From DASRAJ01 sp039920305 (GTDB lineage Bacteria > Bacteroidota > Bacteroidia > Chitinophagales > UBA10324): a DNA stretch of 22,891 nucleotides. The stretch covers positions 1 to 22,891 of the forward strand of contig JBDSEA010000249.1 in the NCBI GenBank assembly GCA_039920305.1, in the 5' to 3' direction. This document shows, one piece after another, positions 1 to 8,260 of this stretch (positions are counted from its first letter, which is position 1; every line of letters begins with the position of its first letter). Both the position numbers and the translations under genes were made by a program. A model generated the notes under the pieces. The model had not been told where the DNA came from. It worked only from the letters and a program-made list of their open reading frames with translations, and searched no databases.

Positions 1-1281
1 GATGGACTTATTGATTTAGTCACGTCTAATTCCACAGGCAATAATATTTCCATTATGCTCGGTGATGGCAATGGAGCTTTCGGCTCACCAATAAATTATG
101 CAACTGGCACCACAGCGAGCGGCATGAACAAAGGTGATTTTAATAACGATGGCAGCTTAGACTTAGTAATAACAAACCAGGGAGGAAATAGTGTTTCTGT
201 TTTGCTTGGAAACGGAGACGCAACTTTTAACAATGCCATCAATACTCCTGTCGTAGGTGGTCAACCTCAGGTTGTTATTGTCCATGATTTTGACAATGAC
301 TCAATTCCGGACTTAGCCGTAGGTTGTTATTCAGGAGCTTTAATAATAATGCAGGGTGATGGCGCTGGTAATTTTTCAGTGCTTAATACGTATTACACCA
401 GCTCAGGGATGGGCTCGATAACTCTCGCCGATTTTGATAACGACGGTATCCTTGATATAGCGCTCCCGGGAGGACTTACATACTACCTGTATTTTTTACA
501 AGGCCTCGGTGAAGGAAATTTTGCAACACCTCTTTCATTATCCTGCAATGACAGACCATATTATTTGTTGGCTGCCGATTTGAACAACGATACTTTGCCA
601 GATATTATCGCTGCCAGCCATATTGACACTTCGGTTACCATCTTTTTTAATACTGGAAATTTTTCTTTCGACTCGACGGCGTATTATCCGTTTCCCGGTC
701 CTTATGCAGATCCCGTCTTCATTGCCCTCGCAGATTTTAATGGTGACAGTATACAAGATATTCTTGTTTCTTTTGGTACGTTAAACGGTATTTCTGTCTT
801 ACCCGGAATAGGGAATGGTAATTACTCGACTGAACAGCATTTTTCCGGTGCTTCCGGATCAATACTTGCAATTGCAGTTGATTTAAATCAGGATGGCAAA
901 ACGGATATCATTCATCCTTCACAGGGTACTAACTCTTATTACGTTTTGTTTAACTGCACCGCCACAGCGGTTGCTGAAGTATCAATGCAAAATAGTGAGG
1001 TTAAACTTTATCCAACCATAGTTTCAGATTTTTTTACAGTTGATCTTAGCAACATCAATCTCGTGCTTACTCATCCAGAAATCTCAATCTATGACCAAAG
1101 CGGGAAAATAGTTTGGAGGTACTCGAATATAAATATAATGCGTGACGGTAGTAATTCGTATTCAATCCGGTTGAGTTGTCCGCCCCTGCCTGCAGGGTGT
1201 TATTTTATAAATATTGCAATATCACCCATTAATAAAAATGAAAAAAGGTATTTTCTTAACGGGAAAATAATCATCATTTAA
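1..1281 (+). CDS. VCBS/FG-GAP repeat protein, C-terminal part, with degenerate T9SS tail
   Basis: The reading frame is open from base 1 (it reads D-G-L-I-D-L-V), so the start lies upstream and only the C-terminal 426 codons are present. The first Met in frame, at 55, is internal. At least six copies of a D-x-N-x-D-x-x-x-D loop are visible, for example DFNNDGSLDLV, DFDNDGILDIA and DLNQDGKTDII, spaced about 50-60 residues apart. This is the calcium-binding-loop signature of VCBS/FG-GAP (integrin-alpha-like) beta-propellers. The last 90 or so residues resemble a T9SS type A sorting domain: a beta-rich segment with IYDQSGKIV and LPAGCYFINI. The usual PNP motif is degraded to YPTIVSDFF. Such proteins are usually exported surface adhesins or ligand-binding proteins; the ligand here is unknown. 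The tyrosinase gene follows 53 bases later on the same strand with no obvious promoter between, so co-transcription is possible. Confidence 0.88.
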   Translation, partial: DGLIDLVTSNSTGNNISIMLGDGNGAFGSPINYATGTTASGMNKGDFNNDGSLDLVITNQGGNSVSVLLGNGDATFNNAINTPVVGGQPQVVIVHDFDNDSIPDLAVGCYSGALIIMQGDGAGNFSVLNTYYTSSGMGSITLADFDNDGILDIALPGGLTYYLYFLQGLGEGNFATPLSLSCNDRPYYLLAADLNNDTLPDIIAASHIDTSVTIFFNTGNFSFDSTAYYPFPGPYADPVFIALADFNGDSIQDILVSFGTLNGISVLPGIGNGNYSTEQHFSGASGSILAIAVDLNQDGKTDIIHPSQGTNSYYVLFNCTATAVAEVSMQNSEVKLYPTIVSDFFTVDLSNINLVLTHPEISIYDQSGKIVWRYSNINIMRDGSNSYSIRLSCPPLPAGCYFINIAISPINKNEKRYFLNGKIIII

Positions 1282-1334
1282 TCACCGTAATTTTTTTTAG
1301 AACATTTATAAATGAAAAATTAAAACACACCATT

Positions 1335-3830
1335 ATGAACACACAATCTACAGTCAGCTTGCTAACTTATGAAAGGCAGCACGCTTCAAGAAAAGTTCAG
1401 GGAATATTAATGCTCCTCCTGCTTGTTCTTTGCCTATTGTTTATTTCTGTAAAATCATTTGCCCAGGCAGACCTTATGGTGCGCGATTGCTTAGGTGATG
1501 AAACAAATAATGGCTCTGAACCGAGCAGCAGTTGTACTAATCCAATCTGGACCAGCGATGGCATTAAGCTCACTCAGAATCCGTACTCGGGCTATACTCC
1601 CTATCCGTTTACAACTGCGATAGGTGACGCCTGGGATTTAGTTCCGGATGAAGATGCAGAATACAGAGATGCTACCAAGTACAGTAATCCGAACTGGATA
1701 TATGTAAAGGTCTCAAATATGGGTAATGCAAATTCGGACGGTAGTGAAGTTTTAAAAGTCTATTGGGCAAAAGCGTCTACCGGTTTAAGCTGGCCTCTTT
1801 TATGGTTAGATGCTTTCGATACTCATCTCGGTTGCCCAACCTTATTTTCAGGAGATGAGATTACAAAACCCCGCATGAACTGGACTTCGCTTTCACTCCA
1901 AGAAAGAGAAAATGTTGTACATGCTTTTCAGAATTTAGACCTGACTCTTCTTTATCAGGATGGTGTTTCATGGTGGGATAAGCAGGACCAAATCCATCAG
2001 GCAACACACGTTCACAATGGTCCGGCATTTTTGCCATGGCACCGGGAATTGGTTAACCGTCTTGAAAATTTGCTGAGAGTAGGAGATTATCCAAACATTA
2101 AATTACCTTATTGGGCCTGGCAAACCGACCCAAGTCTCCCGGAACCTAATGGCTCAGCTATTATGCTTGAGTTAGGAGGCAGTCCTGATATTAACAAGTT
2201 TGGACTTCCTGGTCCTCTTGGTACCCCTATAGGAAGCCCATTTAATACTTTTGATAATGGCGCGGCCTGTGTTGGATCACGAGGAGGGAATCTCTGCGAC
2301 GCCTGTGGACTTGTATATACACCTTCGTTGCCACCATTTATAATTGAACGAAACCTAAGCTTTACTCCTAACTTAGCGGAGGATCAAACACTGATGACGT
2401 GGGGAGATGGCTTAGACCTAAATGAACAGTATGACATTTTCAGAACACAGTTAGAAACCACTCACGGCCAAGCACATCAAATGATCGGGGGGAATATTCA
2501 AGCTGCGCATTGTTCTTTTCAAGACCCGTTTGTATTTATATTACATTCAGAAACGGACAGACTATTTGCTAAATGGCAGAGAAATTTCAGTACTTCTCTT
2601 AATTTTCCGAACGAGTATTTATACCGATTAGACAATTCCACCACCATTAATGGAGTTTATGGAGACGATGGCTTATTCCCATTGGAACAATGTCCTAATC
2701 TGGACATAGGTGGGCCACCTCAACTTCTCAAACCGATAGAACCCTGGGCAAATAATCATTTGCCTGGTAACACGGACCCAATTTGCTCAACCAGTTGCTT
2801 GCATCCAATCAGACCGTGGGAATCACCGGATGATGAGGACCTATATAAAACATATTTTGATCCTTCTGTTGTGTCTCCACCCATATATGATGATGCTCGA
2901 CTGAGAATTCCTATTTTACAACCCGGTGAATCGGTGATAATGCAAATTCCTTGGTTTCCACCCAATCCCGATAATTATTCGTGCTTCGGCCTCACAGACC
3001 AAAACCATTTTTGCTTATTAGCGAGGATTGTAACTCCCGGAGCACTCAACGAGGGTATGTCTACCGCAGAAATTGCTGACGTCGGATATAACGCATATTA
3101 TAATAATAATATCGCATGGAAAAACATACAAGTTTATGATGTGCAAGCTGGTTCAGGCCTGGTTGCTTGTGTGCTTATGAGAAATATGCAGAAAGAGAAT
3201 TCCTATAACAAATTACAAATCAAATCACAAGAAACCGGAGACTTATGCTATTTTAAAAATGGGACAGCCATTTTGATTTTACCACAGCATCTTTTCGATC
3301 TTTGGAGAAGTGGCGGATCAGTTGGTCAGAACATTCAAGTACTTTCCGATGGAAAAATTAAACTTTTGAATGAGAATGCATGGATCGGCAATATATTATT
3401 AGAGCGGGATGAAATGTACGAGGTATGCATTGAATTCCAAGTAAGTACTATCCCCCGGGAAGGGAACGCTTTTCAAGTTAACCTGGAGCAGGAAGATGAA
3501 GTTAAATTCATAGGCGGAGAACAATTTACGCTGCGTTATGTGCAAAGGAGATTTGAAAAGCCCGCTGGTTCAGAAAACTTTTCTAATAGCGGAATATATC
3601 CCAATCCTAACAATGGCAGTATGCAAATCGATTATACTCTTGCTGATAATCAAAAAGGTTCGTTTGTTCTGTATGATTATCTGGGAAGAAAATTAGATGA
3701 GCAAACTCTACAAAGCGGCATACATAATCTGCAAATCACCAGAAGTGATTTAAGCAGCGGAGTTTATTATGGAAGAATAATCGTAAATAATGTAGATGCT
3801 TACAATTCAAAAATTGTAATTATCAAGTAA
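1335..3830 (+). CDS. Secreted tyrosinase (type 3 copper) inserted in an Ig-like domain, T9SS cargo
   Basis: 831 residues. A signal peptide with a long n-region (R19, K20) and a hydrophobic core at 23-38 ends near SFAQA; an internal Met26 would lack the basic region, so the first ATG is preferred. The CuA motif is HNGPAFLPWHRELVNRLE (H227, H236; first ligand probably H221, perhaps H225). CuB has H377-x3-H381 and DPFVFILHSETD, with H404 as third ligand. These six His would bind the dicopper centre that oxidises phenols to quinones with oxygen; the substrate is unknown. Residues about 119-178 (VYWAKASTGLSWP) and about 522-602 (PGESVIMQIPW, HFCLLARI, NNNIAWKN) look like two halves of one CARDB-like Ig domain split by the tyrosinase domain. 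A typical T9SS type A tail begins at IYPNPNNG (754) and ends SKIVIIK. The protein is therefore expected at the cell surface or released. Copper could be loaded only after export; no chaperone or caddie gene is seen nearby. Confidence 0.9.
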   Translation: MNTQSTVSLLTYERQHASRKVQGILMLLLLVLCLLFISVKSFAQADLMVRDCLGDETNNGSEPSSSCTNPIWTSDGIKLTQNPYSGYTPYPFTTAIGDAWDLVPDEDAEYRDATKYSNPNWIYVKVSNMGNANSDGSEVLKVYWAKASTGLSWPLLWLDAFDTHLGCPTLFSGDEITKPRMNWTSLSLQERENVVHAFQNLDLTLLYQDGVSWWDKQDQIHQATHVHNGPAFLPWHRELVNRLENLLRVGDYPNIKLPYWAWQTDPSLPEPNGSAIMLELGGSPDINKFGLPGPLGTPIGSPFNTFDNGAACVGSRGGNLCDACGLVYTPSLPPFIIERNLSFTPNLAEDQTLMTWGDGLDLNEQYDIFRTQLETTHGQAHQMIGGNIQAAHCSFQDPFVFILHSETDRLFAKWQRNFSTSLNFPNEYLYRLDNSTTINGVYGDDGLFPLEQCPNLDIGGPPQLLKPIEPWANNHLPGNTDPICSTSCLHPIRPWESPDDEDLYKTYFDPSVVSPPIYDDARLRIPILQPGESVIMQIPWFPPNPDNYSCFGLTDQNHFCLLARIVTPGALNEGMSTAEIADVGYNAYYNNNIAWKNIQVYDVQAGSGLVACVLMRNMQKENSYNKLQIKSQETGDLCYFKNGTAILILPQHLFDLWRSGGSVGQNIQVLSDGKIKLLNENAWIGNILLERDEMYEVCIEFQVSTIPREGNAFQVNLEQEDEVKFIGGEQFTLRYVQRRFEKPAGSENFSNSGIYPNPNNGSMQIDYTLADNQKGSFVLYDYLGRKLDEQTLQSGIHNLQITRSDLSSGVYYGRIIVNNVDAYNSKIVIIK

Positions 3831-4041
3831 TGCTTAACTGAACATGTAGGTTAATAGCGAAGTTCAATTGGCTGCCACTTTAAGGACCTTCCTGGCTTGC
3901 TCATTCTACTTGTATAGTTTGAAAAATTCTGAAAGAGTATTATCAGAAAATTTTTAGTTAATAGTTAAATCAATCACAAAATGTTGAGGCGCAGGATCGC
4001 TGGCGGCCCGATAATGATCAACAGTGTTTACTGTAAGAAAC
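3831..4041. other. Convergent intergenic region between tyrosinase and sulfatase
   Basis: The two flanking genes converge here, so no promoter is expected. The stretch is AT-rich and holds one low-GC hairpin, listed separately. No open frame of note was seen. Confidence 0.6.
3922..3955. terminator. Possible bidirectional terminator hairpin
   Basis: The arm AAAAATTCTGA (3922-3932) pairs with TCAG-AA-AATTTTT (3943-3955) around a 10-base loop, leaving a two-A bulge. One arm starts with five A and the other ends with five T, so the transcript in either direction would end in a U run. The position between two convergent genes fits a shared terminator. The stem has little GC, which keeps confidence low. 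Confidence 0.35.
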
Positions 4042-5766
4042 TCATTCCCTCAGTAAAGTCTGCATGGTAAATAAATCACCTTGCTGAACCCTGATAAAAT
4101 AAATACCGGGATTTAAATCCTTCACATTAAGATCGGTAAGCAACAGGCCCCCTGAAGCAGCAAATGATTTGCGGAAAACGATTTCTCCCAATTCATTGAA
4201 TATGGTTACTGCTAAATTCTCTCCGCTCCGCGATAAAATATTAAGTGTCAGGATGTCCGGGGCAGGATTAGGGCTCAGCTTCAATACAATGGTATCGGAA
4301 GGGATGATAATAGACCTGTTTATCTTCGTAAGCCGGCAGGGACGATGTATCGTATCCACCGTGGTGAGCAAGGTATCCAGCAATACCGCATCCATGCTGT
4401 CCAGCGTAGCCTGAGCGGCCAAAATAGCAGCATGATAGTCCGGGTTGTGTATCAGGTTGGTGGTTTCCAGTGAATCAATATCCAGATCAAAGTATTCTTC
4501 CACCTCATGGTCGCACTGATAATTGGTGTACTTGTAATGCAGTGTACGGATGGTTCGGAATGAGGGGGTAACTTCATCTTCAGGACCACCACCTCCGCTA
4601 AGCGTATCAGCCTTGATTTTCTCAAACATAAATTTATCCCGCATCACGGAGCCGGAAGTGAGCTTCTTCAGTGAGAACCCCTGGAATGTAAAAGAAGATA
4701 AATTCACCAGTGCCGCATCAAGTATGGAGGGCATAATATCAGTCCCGATGGAAAAAAATTGTGAGCGCGAATAGCGAATATCTCCCTGTGGAAACCATTT
4801 GGGGTAGCGGATGAATAAAGGAAGCTGCATAGAAGGTTCATATGGAACGCTCTTTCCTTTCAACTGATGATCGCCATAGGTTGCCCCATTATCACCCGTG
4901 AAAATGATCATTGTATTTTCAAGTATGCCCCTGCTGGTGAGAATGGCAAATATGCTGTCAACATTTGCATCTATTCCCTTCAGTCCCTCAAAATATTTTA
5001 CATAATCTTCAGAAAGGTCTGCAGTATCCGTATACATTTTATCAGGCGCATCATAAAGGAACGACGGGTAAAATTTCGTGAAGGGATAGAATGTGGAAGG
5101 AACAGGCATGGTTTCTCCATCATAGATTCCCTCATACTGATCCTGCACTTTTACTTGCCGGTGGGGAGCAAGATGCTCGATACAAACAAAAAACGGAGTA
5201 TCAATTTCACTGATAAGCCGGGCAGATGAATCTGAGATAATGTCAGTTATGTTTCCGAATATCTGCTTGAAAGTCCCGTTGTAATTCATCAGCGGATCAT
5301 TGTAGGTGATATCTCCGGCAGTGGCAAGCCAGTACTGATATCCTTTTTGCGGTGGAGCGGCAAGATGATACTTTCCTATTACTCCGCAATGGTAGCCGAA
5401 TGAATCCAGCACCGTAGCAATGGTTACCGCATGCGGGTTGATTGCTGAGGTATTATCGTAAGCATGATTAAGATGCGGATATAATCCTGTGAAAATGGAA
5501 GCGCGTGCCGGAATGCAGAGTGAATACACACAATAAAAATTATCGAATGTAGCGCCTTCATCAGATATGCGCTTGATGGCAGGAGCATCGAAAAAAGCAG
5601 GTCCGCCGGTTTGATTGAAGGAATCATAGCGCACATCATCTGCAATGATCATTACAATATTGGGCCGGGGATCATCAGGTCCGCGATCCTGTGAATTGCT
5701 TACACTGATGTTTGATAGAAGAAGAATGCATGCGGAAAAAAAAACTCTTTGTAAAATGGAAATCAT
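4042..5766 (-). CDS. Exported Cys-type sulfatase, T9SS cargo
   Basis: 574 residues. A signal peptide (hydrophobic 9-21) precedes the sulfatase fold. The metal-binding IADD (D43, D44) and the maturation motif CIPARASIFTG (C84, R88) are visible; C84 is the residue converted to formylglycine in this family. Other typical active-site residues are K131 and H133 (GKYH), H197, D291-N292 (TGDNG), and K302 or K304. The protein would cleave sulfate esters, most likely from a polysaccharide or small aryl or alkyl ester; the sequence does not tell which. The tail from LSPNPAPD (about 498) to MQTLLRE is a T9SS type A sorting domain, so the mature enzyme should be at the surface or outside. No maturase (FGE or anSME) and no SusCD pair or glycoside hydrolase lies in the window, so this is not part of a visible polysaccharide locus. 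Confidence 0.92.
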   Translation of the reverse strand: MISILQRVFFSACILLLSNISVSNSQDRGPDDPRPNIVMIIADDVRYDSFNQTGGPAFFDAPAIKRISDEGATFDNFYCVYSLCIPARASIFTGLYPHLNHAYDNTSAINPHAVTIATVLDSFGYHCGVIGKYHLAAPPQKGYQYWLATAGDITYNDPLMNYNGTFKQIFGNITDIISDSSARLISEIDTPFFVCIEHLAPHRQVKVQDQYEGIYDGETMPVPSTFYPFTKFYPSFLYDAPDKMYTDTADLSEDYVKYFEGLKGIDANVDSIFAILTSRGILENTMIIFTGDNGATYGDHQLKGKSVPYEPSMQLPLFIRYPKWFPQGDIRYSRSQFFSIGTDIMPSILDAALVNLSSFTFQGFSLKKLTSGSVMRDKFMFEKIKADTLSGGGGPEDEVTPSFRTIRTLHYKYTNYQCDHEVEEYFDLDIDSLETTNLIHNPDYHAAILAAQATLDSMDAVLLDTLLTTVDTIHRPCRLTKINRSIIIPSDTIVLKLSPNPAPDILTLNILSRSGENLAVTIFNELGEIVFRKSFAASGGLLLTDLNVKDLNPGIYFIRVQQGDLFTMQTLLRE

Positions 5767-5893
5767 ATGAAAAGGGTCAAAAAGAAAAAAGGAAAGTTAG
5801 CAAGAAATTAATTGTACCCTGTCCTGGTGTGTTTTACCCGCCGGATTCTCCAATTCATGCAATTCATTGCTATAGAATCCTGGAATTTGTGTT

Positions 5894-8080
5894 TTATTTC
5901 TGAACTATCAGCTTGAATGAATGAAAATCATTTCCCTGCCTGATGTTAAGAAGATATAGTCCGGGAGTAAATTGTGAAGTGCTGATTTGAATGTTTTCAG
6001 AATGAACTACCCCAATTTCCTCCAGTATTTTTCCGGAAATATCTGTAATTCGAATGGTAGCATCATCCCTTACCGGAAGTGATACGGTTATTTCTTCAGT
6101 TGCCGGGTTCGGATAAAAGTTAAAACCAGGAAGTGCTTTCGCCTGTTCATAGATACCAACTAAATAAGATGGCAGGTCAACTCCGCCTTCGTCATGATAC
6201 CGTGCCACCCATTCCTGGTAATATTGATTGGCAACAGATGCATTGTGTACCACCACAGTATTTTCATCATTCTTCGTCTGCGCTGAGTTAGTCCAGTTGT
6301 GCGATCCGGTGAGAACTGCAGGATCAAGACCGGGTGCATTCGCATCAACTATTAAATACTTGTGGTGAACGATGTAGCTGTTATTCGCCACAAACAGTGA
6401 ATTTGGCATGTGCTGCTGCAAAACTGAATAGCCATAGTCAAGATTTGCAGTATCGTCAATAATACCTCCTCCCCATACACCTGCACCCGTCCGGTCATCA
6501 ATTGAATAAGTAATGGTGATGCGCGTAAAGGAAAAGACAGAGAATTCAAGATCATGGTCAGCGCTTTCAGCAACTCTTTTTATTTCTCCCTCGGTATCAT
6601 CTGTAGGGCTGAAATACAATTCAACCCTGCTGCCGTCAATATTGAATTCTTTCGGTGTGTTATTGGTTTTGAATGATCCGAAATCCCCCGCGAACATTTC
6701 CCCGAATTCAATCTCGTATGCTTTTGCCAGGCTTTGATCCTGAAAAATGATCACATTATTTGCATCGTTGTTTATCTGCTCATTGGTAAAGTTTAAGGAT
6801 CCGGTCCACAGGATGGCATCATTGGGATCAGCAGACTCCGCATCAATAACCATAAATTTATTGTGCATGATTCCATAATCAACGCTTACCGGACTTAGTT
6901 TTTTATTTGCTGCAGGAAGCTGCAGCTCATTCCACGCGCTGCTGCCCATGTTTTCGCCGTCGCCGATTATTCTTACCAACACTCCGCGGTTGTATGCCGC
7001 ATTTATAGCATCAATGATCCCATTGCTGTTATCCATGTTATAGATCGCCACATCCATAGTATATTTTGCCCTGTTCATGTAAGCGATCAGGGTATCGTCC
7101 ATTATTTGGGCTAATGAAATTGCATTTATGCCCTGGGCCACCGAATTATCAACAGGACGGGTGAAGTAGCACTTGATTGATTGTGTTGAAAGAGACCTGC
7201 TCAGCATCGGCGTGATCGCAGAAAATGAAGTATCTCCGGATGAACTGACAGAGGCAGCCTTGATGTAGTAAAGTGTAGCGGCTGTTAATCCGCTAAGTGA
7301 GATCAGGTGATCAGTAACCATCACTCCATCACTTATTACACTTCCAAGCGTCTCGGTTATTCCGTAATAAATTATGGTCGAGCCCGGACTTTGGGTGCTG
7401 AATGAGATATCGAATGATGTGGTTGTAATGCCGGACTGGAAAAGGGATGTGGTAAAAACCGGGGGATTTCCGGGCAAAATGAGATCACTTAAATCACGTA
7501 CCAGTAATTGATAGGTGCTCAGATACTGGCTCATGATGCCTTGTATGTCAAGAGGTCCGGCAGGTATGGGAGTTCCTGCAATGTTGCTCAGATGATTCAC
7601 GCGAGTCTCGGCAGAAACGAGGCTTCCATCAGTGATATCATAGTTTGCATCGCTCGTTGCAAAAGTCCCTGTGCTTATGAATGTTGAATTATTAAAACGC
7701 ACCAGGCGGGATTCATAAATTTCATTATACCCCGATGCCATATCAACTTCGAATGGAGCAGGCATGGGATTATTTGAACTTATCACCGAATAGCTATTGA
7801 CAGGATTAAGCTCTATAAGGTTATTGTATGGAGAAATCACTCCCGTTACTTCAACCGAATCACCACGAAGCACATTATCCATTGTTGCGGAATATGCAGC
7901 AATGCCAGCGGTTCCATCCTGGAAATAACGAATGGTGCCAAGCTCAGGACCATTTGTTATAATTCCACGAACCGTTACAGTTGTACCGGTAGCCATGGCT
8001 CTCGCACTGGAAATACTGATCTGGGATTTTACCTGAAGGAAACAAAGGGAAACAATGGAAGTTAGTAAGATTTTTTTCAT
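5894..8080 (-). CDS. Secreted phospholipase-D-fold protein with two HKD motifs, T9SS cargo
   Basis: 728 residues with a clean signal peptide (MKKILLTSIVSLCFLQVKS). Residues about 21-200 form a beta-rich region with VTVRGIITNG and DSVEVTGVI, resembling the OB-fold found beside secreted nucleases. A fibronectin-III-like segment follows at about 205-290. Residues about 300-630 carry two phospholipase D half-sites: MHNKFMVID (H406, K408, D413) followed by GSLNFTN, and VHHKYLIVD (H572, K574, D579) followed by GSHNWTN. Two HKD motifs in one chain give a complete active site for phosphodiester cleavage through a phosphohistidine. The OB-like N-terminus and the GSxNWTN pattern favour a nuclease over a lipid hydrolase, but this is inference. 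A T9SS tail runs from FYPNPATEE (655) to the end. It has its own promoter and is read away from hflX; 127 bases separate it from the sulfatase gene downstream. Confidence 0.9.
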   Translation of the reverse strand: MKKILLTSIVSLCFLQVKSQISISSARAMATGTTVTVRGIITNGPELGTIRYFQDGTAGIAAYSATMDNVLRGDSVEVTGVISPYNNLIELNPVNSYSVISSNNPMPAPFEVDMASGYNEIYESRLVRFNNSTFISTGTFATSDANYDITDGSLVSAETRVNHLSNIAGTPIPAGPLDIQGIMSQYLSTYQLLVRDLSDLILPGNPPVFTTSLFQSGITTTSFDISFSTQSPGSTIIYYGITETLGSVISDGVMVTDHLISLSGLTAATLYYIKAASVSSSGDTSFSAITPMLSRSLSTQSIKCYFTRPVDNSVAQGINAISLAQIMDDTLIAYMNRAKYTMDVAIYNMDNSNGIIDAINAAYNRGVLVRIIGDGENMGSSAWNELQLPAANKKLSPVSVDYGIMHNKFMVIDAESADPNDAILWTGSLNFTNEQINNDANNVIIFQDQSLAKAYEIEFGEMFAGDFGSFKTNNTPKEFNIDGSRVELYFSPTDDTEGEIKRVAESADHDLEFSVFSFTRITITYSIDDRTGAGVWGGGIIDDTANLDYGYSVLQQHMPNSLFVANNSYIVHHKYLIVDANAPGLDPAVLTGSHNWTNSAQTKNDENTVVVHNASVANQYYQEWVARYHDEGGVDLPSYLVGIYEQAKALPGFNFYPNPATEEITVSLPVRDDATIRITDISGKILEEIGVVHSENIQISTSQFTPGLYLLNIRQGNDFHSFKLIVQK

Positions 8081-8097
8081 TATAAAAATTAAGCTGC

Positions 8098-8128
8098 CAA
8101 AAGTATATGACTATTGAAGAGTAACAGA
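8098..8128 (-). promoter_or_regulatory. Promoter of the PLD-fold gene
   Basis: On the minus strand TACTTTTG (8098-8105) matches the Bacteroidota -7 element TAnnTTTG exactly. TCTG (8125-8128) sits 19 bases upstream as a one-mismatch -33 element. The start codon is 17 bases downstream of the -7 box. Confidence 0.5.
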
Positions 8129-8209
8129 ATGAATTTGATGGAGGAGTAAGGAAGTTCTGAATTATGTTGAAATAAGCCCGCAGTAAGAAGGATTAAATGG
8201 TGTTTAGCA

Positions 8210-8238
8210 GTTGCTCAAAATTTCTCAGTTTACTTTAG
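8210..8238 (+). promoter_or_regulatory. Possible promoter of hflX
   Basis: GTTG (8210-8213) and TACTTTAG (8231-8238) are separated by 17 bases. Each differs from the Bacteroidota consensus TTTG / TAnnTTTG by one base. The start codon is 22 bases after the -7 box. It lies back to back with the promoter of the PLD-fold gene in the same 180-base divergent region. Confidence 0.35.
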
Positions 8239-8260
8239 TGCGATAATATCAAAGCAGAAA

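Noticed and set aside
4867..5229. 120-codon plus-strand open frame inside the sulfatase gene
   Set aside because: It lies wholly opposite a strongly supported gene, has no family features, and its sequence is a by-product of the sulfatase codons.
5792..5799. TAACTTTC on the minus strand as promoter of the sulfatase gene
   Set aside because: No -33 element at a fitting distance; transcription may also read through from the PLD-fold gene upstream.
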